The notes beneath the pieces are model-generated. The model was not told the origin of the DNA. It saw nothing but the letters and a program-made list of their open reading frames with translations, and searched no databases. From the NCBI RefSeq assembly GCF_038502225.1, contig NC_091382.1:12121395-12185394 (forward strand): a DNA stretch of 64,000 nucleotides, written 5' to 3'. Within the stretch, counting starts at the first letter, position 1, and each line of letters starts with the position of its first letter. Both the position numbers and the translations under genes were made by a program. Shown here piece after piece: positions 8,850 through 19,375 of this stretch. This DNA comes from Cherax quadricarinatus. Lineage: Eukaryota; Arthropoda; Malacostraca; Decapoda; Parastacidae.

Positions 8850-9830
8850 GAAATTATGGTGGAAAGTGGTGGAGGCACCTCCTGCGGGGATTGCCTTTAA
8901 TTACGGTCATGGGTGGGGATTGGAATTGCGTTATCCGCCATGGTGATGTTGAGCCGAGGGGGGCAGGGTGCGTTTTACCTGTCCTAAGAAATCTGCTGGG
9001 GTATGCAGGGGTTTATGATGTGGTGGGGCAGGGTGGGTGGGGGTGGAGCACACGTTCGTCCGCAGAGGCTACACGGCTCATCTGGATAGACTTTATGTAA
9101 CACAAGGAATTCGAGTTGGGCGCGTACAGACCTTTGATGTGGGGTTTTCAGACCACTGTGCAGTGCTAGCAGATTTGGACTTTGATGGAATGATACGGAT
9201 TTATCCAGGTTATTGGAAACTGAATGTGCGGCTATTGGAGGGGGAGGGGCATGGGTCTACTTTTCAAGATTGGTGGAAAAATCTCTGGGAAATGCGAAGG
9301 GAAGGTGAATGTTTCTTGGAATGGTGGGAAACGTGCACCAAACCTGGGATAGCGAGTTATTATAAGAATTGGGGTAAGGAGGAGGCGAGGTGGAGGTATG
9401 GGCTACAAAATTATCTGGAGGGGCAACTAAACGATTATTATGTTGGGGGTGGAAGTAGTAGGTATGAAAACATTGAACATCTATGCAATCAACTTGCTGA
9501 AATTCACAATGAGCGATTCAATGCAGTTAGAATCAGGGCGGGCATGGAAGAGGTGCTATGGGGTGACAAACCTTCGAGTTGTGTCCTGCAGAAATTTAGG
9601 GTTAGAGAACAAGCAACATCCCTTCTGTGTTTGGAAATAAGCACCGGTTTGGGTGGATACCTGCCTGGTCAGTTGCTCTCTAATATGGACAGCATGAGTT
9701 TTTATACTGATCTTTGGTTCGAGGAAAACCCCACCCTCATGAACCCCCCTGCTCTCCCGCAGAGAGCAGGGGGGATTCATGAGGGCAGGCTGAGGGGGGA
9801 TATTCAGAAAGGTCATAAGTGAAAGGGATC
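8850..9830 (+). pseudogene. Tx1-like LINE endonuclease region, frameshifted
   Basis: Three frames in turn carry MGGDWNCVIRHGDVEPRG (Asp/Asn catalytic-type block, near 8910), HTFVRRGYTAHLDRLYV and GFSDHCAVLAD (Asp-His block, near 9150), then the conserved linker HNERFNAVRIRAGMEEVLWG. The inverted copy shares NWNCVA and HNERYEAESVLWGDEP. Loss of a single frame shows it is a pseudogene. A long hairpin at 9735-9784 sits between this part and the RT. Confidence 0.6.
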
Positions 9831-10700
9831 AGAGGGTACTAGAAGGTAGGATTCGTGTGGAGGAGGCCGAGGAGGCGATTTTTAGGATGAGTAAAGGAAA
9901 AGCACCAGGTATAGATGGCATAACAAATGAATTTTATAGGATGCATTGGGAAAGCATTAAACAATGCTTGGTCGAGGTATTGAATTGCATGCTCATGGAG
10001 GGGAGGTTGGGTACATCACAGAGTACAGGGGTAGTTGTGTTGGTGCCCAAAAAAGGGAGGGGGAGGGGTCTGAGTGCATAAAGGGCCATCTCTCTTGTGT
10101 GTTCAGACTATAAAAACTTTGCAAAGGTCCTAGGTAACAGGATGAGAAAAGTCATGGAATCGGTTATTCATAGGGGACAGCTAGGCATACCAGGTAGGAG
10201 CACGAGGGATGGACAGGGGCATATTAGGGAGTTTTGGGGGGAATGTCCTCGGGCTTGACTGGCAAAATGCTTACGACTGTGTTGAGTGGGATTTATTGAG
10301 GCTTATTTTATTGAAGCAGGGTTTTGGGGAGGGGATAGTATGATGGGTTGACACAGTATGCCTCAGCAATGGTACGAGTACAGGTGAATGGTAAGTTAGG
10401 GTAGCCTGTACGTATGGAACGGGGTTTGAGGCAAGGGTGCCCCCTCTCTCAGCTGCTTTTTGCCTGTGTGCAAAATTCATTTTATGAACTGGTGGATGGT
10501 GGTTTGGGGCGTGGGGTACTGGGTAGTAACCGTGCAGCGAGTGTAGTCGGTTACGTGGATGATACCACGATTTTGTTAAAAGGGGAGGAGGACTTGTAGA
10601 ACTTGCGTAGGGTTGAGTTTTTTGGGGCAGTGACTGGTATGTGCGTCAACAGGGCAAAATCAAAATTATTGGAGGTGGGTACGTGGGTGGGGGGGGGGGT
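9830..10700 (+). pseudogene. Tx1-like LINE reverse transcriptase region, multiple stops
   Basis: The recognisable blocks in order are MSKGKAPGIDGITNEFY (near 9890), GVVVLVPKK (near 10,030), DYKNFAKVLGNRM (near 10,110), GLRQGCPLSQLLF (near 10,425) and the catalytic GYVDDTTILL (near 10,550). Stops and frameshifts fall between most blocks. YVDD and the LRQGCPLS block favour the L1/Tx1 group over CR1. The inverted copy has equivalent VVVLVPK and YVDDT blocks. Confidence 0.65.
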
Positions 10701-11870
10701 TGGGCGAAAGGTATGGGTGGTCAGTCGTAGAACAACTTAAAATATGTGGGATCATGTACATGGCGGATGAGAGGGAGGGTCGAAGGGTAAATTCTGAATT
10801 GGTGGTAAAAAAGGCTTTAGACCGTCTCAGAGGATTAAGAGCTGGGGATGTCTCCTTGCAACAAAGGGCAGTTGTGGTTAACTCTCTTTGTTTACAGTAA
10901 GGTATGGGGTGTGGCCGAGGTATACCCATTATGGGACATGGATATTCAGGAGCTGCAGAGAAGGGTCTTACATTATGTCTGGGGTTACTGGAGAGCTTGA
11001 CTGAGTAGGGAGGTTGTTGTGACATATGTCCATCTTGGGGGTTTAGGTCTCTTGGCATTGGGGCCATGGGCGAAGGCCCTATATGTAAAGCAGTGGTTCC
11101 TTAGGGAGGGCAGGGAGAGGGGAGTCCGGGTGGGTTGGGTAATGGTAGATATACGCAAATGGTGGAGTGGCAGAGGATTAATAGAGTGTGAGGACATGTT
11201 GCATTTGTTGTTGAAGTTGAAAAATGTTCAAAGGGTTAGGGCGAGACAGATGATGCAGATATGTTGTCATAAAGAAATTGTGCAGGGGGAGTCGGTATTT
11301 CTGCTGTATAATTGGGGGGAAATATGGGACAGTTTTTGTAAGCTTAAGTTGGCACCGAGGGTTCACGAATTAGTGTACAGATTCATCATGGGAATTTTAG
11401 CATCAAAATCGGTTTTAAGTAGGATGGGTTTGGTAAGGTAGGCAAACTGTTTACATTGCGGTCTGGAAGAAACTGCATTTCATGCGGTTTATTTTTGTGA
11501 AACATTGGAAGAGGTTCATACTCGGTTGGGAAGGGTTTTAGGGTTTATTAGTGGGGGAAGTATCTCAACTCTACGGGCCTTAACCTTGGAAGTTAGAGGA
11601 GTGTCAAGGGAGGTAAGAAGAGCAATACTGTATGTGGTGGCTGATTTCCTGTATATCTCATGGGGTATGAGGGAAACCGGGGAAGCAGTTAGGGTTAAGG
11701 CAATTGCAGCAGATATTTATAGAATGTCTTGAAGGAATAGACTCCTTTATGGTGGGAGGTGGGGTACCGTTTTCCCTGCAAGCTATAGGAGTCTTACAGT
11801 ACAGCGGTTATTGCAAATGAGAGGGGGGGTAAGGCAGCGAGGGGTTGGACTCATCCCATGGTAGTACCCT
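10700..11870 (+). pseudogene. Tx1-like LINE C-terminal region with CCHC motif
   Basis: Long partly open frames continue after the RT (RLRGLRAGDVSLQQRAVVVN; YVHLGGLGLLALGPWAKALYV). Near 11,450 the sequence codes CLHCGLEETAFHAVYFC, a C-x2-C-x7-H-x4-C motif typical of the C-terminus of L1/Tx1/R-type ORF2 proteins, where it is thought to help nucleic-acid binding. The coding signal fades by about 11,730-11,870. Confidence 0.55.
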
Positions 11871-13490
11871 AAGGTATGTTAGGAACTTTAGGGTGGAAGC
11901 GGAAGTTAATGAATTGCGTGTTTTGTAGTTATGGTAAGTTACCTGTGCTTGAGAGTGTATGGAGGTGATGGCGTTGTGCGACTGAGATATTTTGTTCTAA
12001 ATCTGGTCATTACATCTAAGACTGACAAAACATAATTTTTCGGTATATGCTTTTCCTTTTGTGAAACTGGACCAGTTCCCGACCATGGCCGGGTTTGTAA
12101 CTCTTATTATGCTGATGGTTTTTGGTGACGTGGTGAAGTCTGTTGGGTCTTTCCCGAGGTCCTCGTAGATATTGTTCTGACATGTAGCACACAGATGTAT
12201 GGTAATTAACTGCCTTTTTAGGGGATTATTTTAAGCATTCTAATTGGTGTGTAAGAGAAATATTGTCTTATGTTTATCCTTTTGTAAAACGACCACCACA
12301 TGAGGTTTGTCGATAATTTTTCTGACGGAGGATACAATGTTTCAGCTACCTAAGATTCTATCATGTTAAGTAGTTATCTCTAGGGGTTTCTATTATTATG
12401 TCACTACATGAAAGATCAAACCTTATTGTTCTGGGAACGTAGAAGTGTGTCCTTTTTTGTCATCTTTGAACCTTTATCAGGTCCATCGTCCCACACGCTT
12501 TTGGGGTGTAATATGTAGCTCTGTCACCAGGGGTTTATTACATATAATTTTATCACTTCTGAATGTATATAGGCTATGCTGGACAAATGAGCTTTTTACT
12601 CATTCTTGCACCTTTTGAGTTGGACCACCTGGTAAGGGTATACAATTGGGGTAGGCAGACGCCAAGGTCTTCCAATTTACAGTTATTTTATCATATGAAC
12701 ATGTGGGTTCATAATTGATTTGGAAGCCAGGTAGCGGGTTGGTTTGGGTAACGGGTGTTTTGTCATGTTGTATGTGCTCATACATTTTAGTTTTGTGCAA
12801 CGGCTTATGTTAATTGCTAGGGGTGTACTGCTTTGGTTCGTACTGCCTTTTTTGCATTTTGAGCTCCAATTAACAAAAAAAAAAAAGGCTATGACCGATT
12901 AAAATTAGACTGATGGTGGTTTTTGATTGATGTAATTTTGTACGTACATTGTAATATTTGTCATATGGGTTCTACACCAGTAAAGTTTGCATACTGGAAT
13001 ATATACACTGAATTCAGGTGTTAATGTACTCCTAATTAAAGTTTTCGATGGATAGATGATAAGGTATTCATGTGTATGGTGTGAAGGGGAACATTATTTT
13101 TATTAATAATTTATGTTAAGCGCTAAATCCATGGGGATCATTCAGCGCATGACGTGGAGGCTTGATCCTCCGTCTGCTGAGCGCCAGACAGACGCGCTTC
13201 CTATTTGTACTCACCTAGTTACATTAATGTGAAGGGGAACAGTATCTCGACAGGGGGGGGGGAGTCGAAGTTATCCCACATTCGACCTTATGGCCCATAC
13301 TCATACACATATATGGGTGTTAATATTGATTGTACGTGGTGGTGTTAGGAACTTACAATTGATTCTATGTCATAAATATGTACTTATCTCATGGATTGTA
13401 TAGTGAAAACTTTTGTATTGCTGTAGTTATTATGATTTATGTACCTGATCTATTGAACATGAAGTTTTTAAATAAAATATATAAAAAAAA
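11870..13490 (+). other. Probable 3' UTR of the Tx1-like LINE
   Basis: T-rich, no coding signal. It ends with AATAAA at 13,471 and a short A-run, which on this strand looks like a polyadenylation site. A 50-bp partial copy of the AAGCGCTAAA-type repeat lies at 13,113-13,160 and may be a later insertion. Confidence 0.4.
13113..13160 (+). repeat. Partial copy of the AAGC-CTAAAYCCAT short repeat
   Basis: AAGCGCTAAATCCAT followed by a GGGGATCATTCAGCGC-type stretch matches the core of the repeat at 17,838-18,013 (AAGCACTAAACCCAT). Confidence 0.45.
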
Positions 13491-14049
13491 TTCGACGATG
13501 GCGGAGATAAAAATTTGTGTGTAGGTGAACATCTGTCAGTTTTATGTGTAAAACAGCGTTATTTTTAATTCCCGTTAACTCATTTTAAATTGTTAAATAT
13601 AATTAACTCTTCTGAACGGCTTTAATATTTAATGGCTGATGCATCTTACGTCCAGGATAATGCTCATTAAGTCTGTGTGGTGACAAATTTGTCAACGTAC
13701 AAATTAGTATTTGGGACGAGACAATATCAAAATTTTGCCAATATTGATACTTAATTTTAGACCGTTATCGATACTATCAAAATCAACCGATACCCGCTTA
13801 TAGTGATACCGATACTACTTTGGTACACGCCTAATTAGTATATAATTAGTATAAAAACTTGGAGTCATTGGACTCTGTCTGTCCACTAACTGGAAAATGT
13901 CTCGTCAGGTCACTTTCCAATTTACATCCCTGGTGTGTTTTCCAGAAAGTAAGGTTAGTCTTATTACTGCACTACATAACACCTAATTTGCCTATTTTAT
14001 TTAATAATGATACTAAGAGCAAAACAGCACAATACTGTGACTGGAACAA
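13491..14049. other. Intergenic, nothing recognised
   Basis: AT-rich DNA with several GATAC words near 13,760-13,820. No coding or RNA signal seen. Confidence 0.45.
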
Positions 14050-14170
14050 TGCACACACAACCCGCACATAGGAGAAAGACACGGGTGTGACTACACAAAT
14101 AACTCGCACATAGAAGAGAGGAACTTACGACGACGTTTCGGTCCGACTTGGACCATTTACAAAGTCACAC
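14050..14170 (-). mobile_element. Family-2 short element end (GGTCC hairpin + GAAACGTCGTC)
   Basis: On the minus strand, AATGGTCC-AAGTC-GGACC forms a 5-bp hairpin followed directly by GAAACGTCGTCG, then a CTCTCTTCTATGTGCGAG tail. Plus-strand matches lie at 15,064-15,130 and 15,181-15,255, and an inverted pair at 34,027-34,145. Confidence 0.6.
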
Positions 14171-14239
14171 TAACAGAAAGGAGAGGAGGGAGTATATATC
14201 GGCCAGCAGATAGGGACGGGACAGGAGAGGTAGTAGTGA

Positions 14240-14299
14240 AGGTGGTAGTAGTAGTAATAGTAGTAGTAATAGTAGTAGTAGTAGTAGTAGTAGTAGTGG
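14240..14299. repeat. GTA/GTAATA trinucleotide microsatellite
   Basis: Nearly pure GTA repeat with interspersed ATA. The open frames on either strand here are periodic artefacts. Confidence 0.9.
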
Positions 14300-14500
14300 A
14301 GTCAAATTCTAAGAAAGAGGAGCACTGCAAGGGAGCTAGGAGCACACAGAGGGTAGGAGCAAGAACACAGAGGGAGGAAAAAATAATGAAAGAACAAATA
14401 CCCAAGGCAGAAGAAAGACAATCCAAAGGAAAAAAAGGGGACAAAGGAAAGGGGAAGAGGGAGAAGGGAAAAAAATCAGGTTAAGTCACGGGTGTTCTGA
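14300..14500. other. Purine-rich stretch
   Basis: Strongly G+A-biased plus strand (many AGGAG, AAAGG, GAGAA words) with no coding support. It could be a low-complexity drift product. Confidence 0.5.
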
Positions 14501-14612
14501 AGTTTGGAGCATTTTACAATGTAGTGGGAGAGGAAGGTATCTACAGAGAGAAAGCTACGACTAAGATTCATATAAGGAAAGTTGTGTATAAGGGAGGATT
14601 AAACCAGACGGC

Positions 14613-15052
14613 GATATTGTATACCTGTATACCTGTCCTGCACAACTTGTCAGGCACTGCAACATCATGGTATCTTGATTCAGAGGACATCTACATGACC
14701 TTCTACACGACTTCTACAACTAGCCCATCAATTTGGGTAGGACCTACTTCCACTGGGGAATCCCGCCTACCAGTGACTATGCCCTCGTCTGCTACACGTC
14801 TCTCTTCACTGACGCCTATATAAGCGCCAGTCTCCTTACCTGTGCTTCAGAATCTCTACAACCACGGTGTTGTAAACACCACCTCCAAGGCTGAGGGACT
14901 GATTACCTCATCTTTTGTATATAGTTCTTCTGTTTTCTAATTATGTCCAAGAATTTGTATTGATAAAGCCACTGGATGGCGAAACGTTTACAATAAAGAT
15001 AACCAGATGTTGCACAAGTGTCTTAACTTTCATCTTGTCGGTATTGTATACC
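14613..15052 (+). mobile_element. Family-1 short element, copy I, with palindromic boxes at both ends
   Basis: Starts at GATATTGTATACC (14,613-14,625) and ends at GGTATTGTATACC (15,040-15,052). Inside are ATGGTATCTTG near 14,670, a TATA box at 14,817, GGCTGAGGGACTGATTAC near 14,893, the hairpin TTGATAAAGCC-ACTGGAT-GGCGAAACG at 14,960-14,986, and CAATAAAGAT at 14,991. Both boxes are followed by a near-identical CTGTCCTGCAC, which could be a target duplication. It contains no ORF. Confidence 0.6.
14817..14824 (+). promoter_or_regulatory. TATA-box candidate inside family-1 element
   Basis: TATATAAG flanked by GACGCC and CGCCAG, about 140 bp before the hammerhead-like hairpin. The same TATATAAGCGCC word is the exact centre of the foldback copy at 36,319-36,752, so it is conserved within the family. 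Promoter activity is inference. Confidence 0.4.
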
Positions 15053-15063
15053 TGTCCTGCACG

Positions 15064-15130
15064 ACTGTGAAAGTCCAAGTCGGACCGAAACGTTGTCGTA
15101 AGCTCCTCTCTTCTATGTGCCGGTTATTTG
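15064..15130 (+). mobile_element. Family-2 hairpin end, first of two
   Basis: AAGTCCAAGTCGGACCGAAACG then TTGTCGTAAGCTCCTCTC. It has the same layout as the inverted copy at 14,128-14,157, about 900 bp upstream. The family-1 element lies between them and may have inserted here. Confidence 0.55.
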
Positions 15131-15180
15131 TGTACTGTTCCAGTCACGGTATTGTGCCTTTTTTTTGTTATTTATGTGTG

Positions 15181-15255
15181 TGACTGGTTAAAGGTCCAAG
15201 TCGGACTAAAACATCATCGAAAGTTTCTTTCTCCTCTGTGCGAGTTGTGTAAATA
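15181..15255 (+). mobile_element. Family-2 hairpin end, second of two, mutated core
   Basis: TGACTGGTTAAAGGTCCAAG, then TCGGACTAAAACATCATCG. The GAAAC word has become TAAAAC, so any ribozyme-like core would be dead here. Confidence 0.5.
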
Positions 15256-15339
15256 ATGATACTGACTTATTTAAAAAAAAAAAAAAACAATATCTTACCT
15301 CATTGTTTCAGAATATTAACAGACACATTGCATACCTTA

Positions 15340-15610
15340 TCTCTGATGTACCTTTGAAGAGTTTCGAGAGTTTCACTACTCTCGGATCCCGGACATGGGC
15401 CAGGCTCGTCTGGAGCTTGCCTGGTCAACCAGGCTGTTGCTGCTGGAGGCTCGCTGCCCCACATATCCATCACAGCCTAATTGATCTGGCACCTGCTGAA
15501 GATACTTGTCCAGTTTCCTCTTGTTCCAACAGTGTTTCTGATATCTTCTGGTAAGATGTAGAATAGTCTGGGACCCTGCATGTTGATGCAGCATAAGGAT
15601 GACACCCCGT
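15340..15610 (-). mobile_element. LINE ORF2 C-terminal end and 3' tail (GYVG-type family)
   Basis: The minus strand codes GSQTILHLTRRYQKHCW and then a stretch with VPDQLGCDGYVGQRASSSN and LVDQASSRRAWP. It ends with a tail GAAACTCTCGAAACTCTTCA then AAGGTA. The same tail recurs at 17,059-17,130, 20,838-20,883, 42,600-42,660 and 44,745-44,822. The coding piece belongs to the C-terminal region downstream of the RT, so these are strongly 5'-truncated copies. Confidence 0.7.
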
Positions 15611-16119
15611 GAGTTTAAACTGTTTATCTGTAAAACTGAAAAACCTGGTTTTCCTGTGATAATTTACAAGTACCTTACCTGCCTGGCTTCACCTTTTAGT
15701 GCTGACACCTTAAGAATGCAGCTTCAGAAGGGCTTCACATTTGATGTGTTGATATATTTTTGGATACTGGTCTGAGATAACAAGACAATGCCTCTTTAGC
15801 TGGTTTCAAAGCTGATATTTCTTAGTGGAAGGTTTAATTTACTTCTGGGCTGTGTATGTCCTAATTTGCCATTGTTATTGAACGAGCTGGGATATTAGTT
15901 TCCGTGTGATAACTTGTGAATGCTTTTTATTTGGTGGTGGATAATATATCACTGCCACTTCCTCACTCTCTCAGGACATTACAACAATCCCTGAAATTCC
16001 CTGTTTTCAGGTTTCCCCAGTTCCTCATATTTCTAGTGGTTTCTGACCAGTGCTACTTTTCCTCTTCCTTTGTTTTCCCTTCCTCTTTTTACTAACTGGT
16101 AGCCTTTGGGAATACAGTG
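15611..16119. other. Intergenic, nothing recognised
   Basis: No convincing ORF, repeat or RNA signal on either strand. Confidence 0.45.
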
Positions 16120-16415
16120 TTAAGATAAGATAAGATAAGATTTCGTTCGGATTTTTAACCCCGGAGGGTTAGCCACCCAGGATAACCCAAGAAAGTCAGT
16201 GCGTCATCGAGGACTGTCTAACTTATTTCCATTGGGGCCCTTAATCTTGTCCCCCAGGATGCGACCCACACCAGTCGACTAACACCCAGGTACCTATTTG
16301 CTGCTAGGTGAACAGGACAACAGGTGTAAGGAAACGTGTCGAAATGTTTCCACCCGCCGGGAATCGAACCCGGGCCCTCCGTGTGTGAAGCGGGAGCTTT
16401 AGCCATAATAGCTAC
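16120..16415 (-). mobile_element. tRNA-derived SINE
   Basis: Read on the minus strand, TGGCTAAAGCTCCCGCTTCA then GGTTCGATTCCCGGCGGG give an A-box-like and a B-box of an RNA polymerase III promoter. A unique body follows with GGTGGAAACATTTCGACACG and GGGTGTTAGTCGACTGGTG words, and a tail of (TCTTA)n at 16,122-16,140. The same body recurs at 26,703-27,143 (minus), 45,046-45,325 (plus) and partly at 47,400-47,500. It would depend on a LINE for movement. Confidence 0.75.
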
Positions 16416-16944
16416 AATATGAGGATCATCCTCTCCTACTCTTTCTGTCATTACCTCACAGTTGTCACTGACAACATTTGAACACCATACTCGGATTCTT
16501 CTCTCTCATTATATGCTGGGAAAACTTTTTTTCTTATTTCACTTCCGGAGATACCGGACGAAGACTCTCTGTGAAGTTTTGGGTCATTTCCTGGACTCTG
16601 TATCCTGTTGAATCACCCTTTCCAAAACAGGTGGTATGTTCCTTGTTCTGTTCCTCTGTTGCTTCTTCCTATCAATGTTTCCTTTACTACCTTTCCCACT
16701 TTCTCTCCTCAATCTTCCTTGAGACTGTTCAAGTTGTGAGATCCCCTGAGAATTCTCTTCTCATTATTAGGTTTCTTATTTCTGGCTTTGTAAACAGAAT
16801 TCACCATGGCCTTGTCTTTCTGCATATGATCCATCCCATAAGACAACAAAAAATTGTCTCACTTGCAGCTCCCATTTCTTCCATCAAATCGTATTTTTGT
16901 TTAATTTTCTTCAAAGTTTTCTCCCGGGTTTTCTTTCTTTAACC
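16416..16944. other. Intergenic, no supported gene
   Basis: A frame on the plus strand codes 154 hydrophobic residues but shows no known motif and lies in T-rich DNA, so I do not call it a gene. Confidence 0.4.
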
Positions 16945-17130
16945 CGAACACCATGAATTGTGAAAGTTCTCTGTACGTTCTCTAGATCTTCAATTTCACC
17001 TGCCTTGCACGAGGATGATAGGGTATAGCAATATTCCAGGCTAGAGAGTACAAGTCACTTGAAGGGTACCTTTGATATACCTTCGAAGAGTTTCGAGAGT
17101 TTCACTACTATCGGAGTCCGGCCTCATCTA
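16945..17130 (-). mobile_element. LINE ORF2 C-terminal fragment plus 3' tail
   Basis: On the minus strand 17,055-16,945 code SSLEYCYTLSSSCKAGEI and then EDLENVQRTFT, the LEYC/VQR block after the RT of CR1/Jockey-type LINEs. 17,059-17,130 carry the AACTCTCGAAACTCTTCG tail of the GYVG family, on the same strand but out of natural order, so at least two fragments are joined. Confidence 0.6.
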
Positions 17131-17237
17131 TTACCCATTAACATGCTTACTGTCCTCATGCTGTTCATAGGTAGGGTTTTACACTGCCAGGGCCTCCGAG
17201 AGAAATTTTGCAAGGTGGAACACGATTGTTGTGGATC

Positions 17238-17319
17238 CCCTGGGGGCTGGATGGGGTCCCTGGGGGCCGGATGGGGTCCCTGGGGGCCGGATGGGGTCCC
17301 TGGGGGCCGGCTAGGGTCC
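17238..17319. repeat. 20-bp GC-rich tandem repeat, about 4 units
   Basis: CCCTGGGGGCCGGATGGGGT repeated about four times with a C/T and G/C change at the ends. Confidence 0.85.
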
Positions 17320-17429
17320 CATTCTAAGTGAATTCTACATAATTATTTTTCTAAATTAAAAAAAAATAGCTGAAATTACAAAAACAAAAAAAAAATCAAA
17401 CGAAAAATAAATATAAACGTCTATGGCTA

Positions 17430-17577
17430 TGGGGTTCCTTCAGAGGTTCAGAGCCGGGCCCCGGACCAATGTATTTCCATTATTTCTTATGGGAAATATT
17501 GCTTCGAATTTCAGACTTTTCGAAATTAGAACTAGCTCCTGGAACGGATTAAGTTCGATTTTTGAGGTTCCACTGTA
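17430..17577 (-). mobile_element. Terminal part of a DNA transposon, Tc1/mariner- or Tigger-like
   Basis: Reading inward on the minus strand from 17,573: CAGTGGAACCTCAAAAATCG next to a TA dinucleotide, then words such as TTCGAAATTCG-like and CCATAAGAAATAATGG. A CAGTGGAACC terminus beside TA fits pogo/Tigger-type ends known in many animals. Only one end is seen and no transposase is present. Confidence 0.4.
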
Positions 17578-17837
17578 CTGGCTGAATTCCCCCTCTCATA
17601 AACCCTGCTGTCTGCCCAGCTCTGGTACGTTATCATCGCTGTATCCAGTGAGCACAGGAGGTGAAGTTAATAATGAAGATCTTGCCTACTGTAAATGATA
17701 CAACATTCGCTATTCAACAGTTTTATCAACGTCATAATTTAAGTGTGCAGATTTGCAACCAGTTCCTCCAGTTTTTGCAAAATACAAATTATGATTTGTT
17801 TTTCTCTGCTGCATTTTAGGGAGAAGGGTTTGAGGGA

Positions 17838-18013
17838 CTTAAATTATTATTATAATCAAGGGGGAAGCACTAAACCCATAGGATTATACAGTGCTTGGGG
17901 GAGGGATGGAAGGTATTCAGGTTTAACTCAGGGAACTGGAGCACAGATCCAGTTCCCTAGATCAAGAGCCCCTCACCAGCATCAAGGAACCTTCCTTGAG
18001 GGGTGGGGGACTT
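17838..18013 (+). mobile_element. Short non-coding repeat (GGGGGAAGCACTAAACCC family)
   Basis: Begins TTATTATTATAATCAAGG, with core GGGGGAAGCACTAAACCCAT and GGAACTGGAGCACAGATCC, and ends near CCTTGAGGGGTGGGGG. A partial relative is at 13,113-13,160, and possibly another at 27,170-27,245. It has the look of a MITE or SINE. The class is not resolved. Confidence 0.5.
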
Positions 18014-18049
18014 AAAGCATTTCCAGTAATTCAGCTCTACAGAATTGAA

Positions 18050-18135
18050 ATGAATAGTGAAAGTTCTCTGTACATCCTCTAGATCATTTTCACCTTCCTT
18101 ACATCAGGGTGATAGTACAAGTCACTTGAAAGGTG
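18050..18135 (-). mobile_element. LINE ORF2 C-terminal fragment (VQRTF block)
   Basis: Nearly the same as 16,965-17,055: GTGAAAGTTCTCTGTACATC on the plus strand, i.e. the minus-strand VQRTF-coding block, followed by ACAAGTCACTTGAAAGGTG. Confidence 0.5.
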
Positions 18136-18950
18136 TCACCATCTCTTTTTTCTTTTTGAAGTTTATCTAGGTTATTATTTCCCTTACGGAAAAGCTAATA
18201 ACACTATTGCCATTCATTAACACCAGATCTGACATTGTTACTCCTAGATCCCTCATATTCCTCTTCTGCTGTATTAAAAGCTTTTGTATATTTTACACTC
18301 TGTTCTAGTTATTATTTCTTTAGCATTCCCATAACCGAGTAAATGAAATTTACTTTCACTAAACATCATATTTTCAGCAGCCACTGAAAGACCTGATTTA
18401 TGTCAGTCCCAAGATGTTATGTCCCTAATAATATCAATGTTAAGGAAATTATTATAATACAAAGATTTATGTCTCTATGTCAGCAAGAATGATTAAGAGA
18501 ATTAGAACAAATACTGTGACTTGAAGAGAGATTTTCACTGTAACAGCCACTGTTTTTCCCACTGCTATTACTCACTATATCAAAGTTACAGGAAATGAAA
18601 AATCCATCTACCTACTCTTCAGGATATTATTCTACACATTATATGTGGTATTATACCATGGTCACACTTGTCGAGGGTAAAGTCTGTGTATATTTGCATT
18701 TTGTGTACCAGTGCATCCTTGACCGTGTCGTAATTCGTAATGTTCTAGCAACTGCAAGATGCAGGAACAACCACATCTAAGCCCCTGTTGCCCTGCTTGT
18801 GGTTCCATGTATTTAGCACTGTGATTCTTCACACTTTCAAGACTTAGATGCTTGACGTTGTGTTCTCTGTAGTTTTTTCAGCGAGTGTTTTAATGTTACG
18901 TTTAAAGAATGGAGTTGTGATGAATGGTTTTGAAAACCTATAAGTTCAAG
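18136..18950. other. Intergenic, nothing recognised
   Basis: AT-rich with only short frames. No repeat family was matched by eye. Confidence 0.4.
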
Positions 18951-18951
18951 A

Positions 18952-19316
18952 ACTGAGACACTTATGCAACATATGGGATTCTTTTCGCCACACAGTGGCT
19001 TCATCAGTCCAATACAAAGTAGAAATAGGTAAAGAGAGGAGGAGATTGAAGTAATCAGTCCCTCAGCCTGGAATCGATGTGTTCAGTCCATCACTGTTGC
19101 ACGAAGTACAGCATAGGGCCAGAGAGGTGGCTTAATAGCGCAGTCAGGTGAGTCGAGTGAGACAAGTGTTGAAGTCTTTGTACCAAGATCCCAAGATGCT
19201 GCAGTGTCTGACAGATGTGATGAATGGTACTGTATTGGACAGATGAAGCCACTGTGTGGCGAAACGTTTCTTCAATAAAGATTCCCATATGTTGTATAAG
19301 TGTCTCAATTCTTCAA
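18952..19316. mobile_element. Family-1 short element, copy G, inverted arms
   Basis: The left arm (minus) has the hairpin at 18,985-19,010. The right arm (plus) has GGACAGATGAAGCCACTGTG then TGGCGAAACGTTTC at 19,237-19,270 and AATAAAGAT at 19,274. The minus arm reads GGACTGATGAAGCC, so it keeps the full CTGATGA word, whereas the plus arm reads CAGATGA. The arms are followed by related CATATG-TTG tails. The middle contains GTACCAAGAT and GTGTCTGACAG words also found in the copy at 34,864-35,294. Confidence 0.6.
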
Positions 19317-19375
19317 ATAATGGAGTTACAAATGTCAGAGGCTTTACCTTTCAATCTTCATGTCAGTTCCCCAAC

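Larger units (their letters stand above)
8080..13490 (+). mobile_element. L1/Tx1-like LINE, full-size but decayed
   Basis: The order is ORF1 with a CCHC knuckle (8080-8827), endonuclease (about 8850-9830), reverse transcriptase (about 9830-10,700), C-terminal region with a CCHC motif (about 10,700-11,870), then a long non-coding 3' part ending with AATAAA at 13,471-13,476 and an A-rich end at 13,483-13,490. The frame is broken many times by stops and frameshifts. An inverted homologous copy lies at 30,530-33,235. Extending the element over 11,870-13,490 rests only on the terminal polyadenylation-like signal and is less certain. Confidence 0.7.

Noticed and set aside
14817..14824. Promoter of a host gene
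   Set aside because: The same TATA lies at the same place in other copies of the short element, and no host coding sequence follows.
16478..16942. 154-residue hydrophobic plus-strand frame that might be a membrane protein
   Set aside because: T-rich DNA gives hydrophobic residues by composition. No motif, splice or promoter context, and it lies among repeats.
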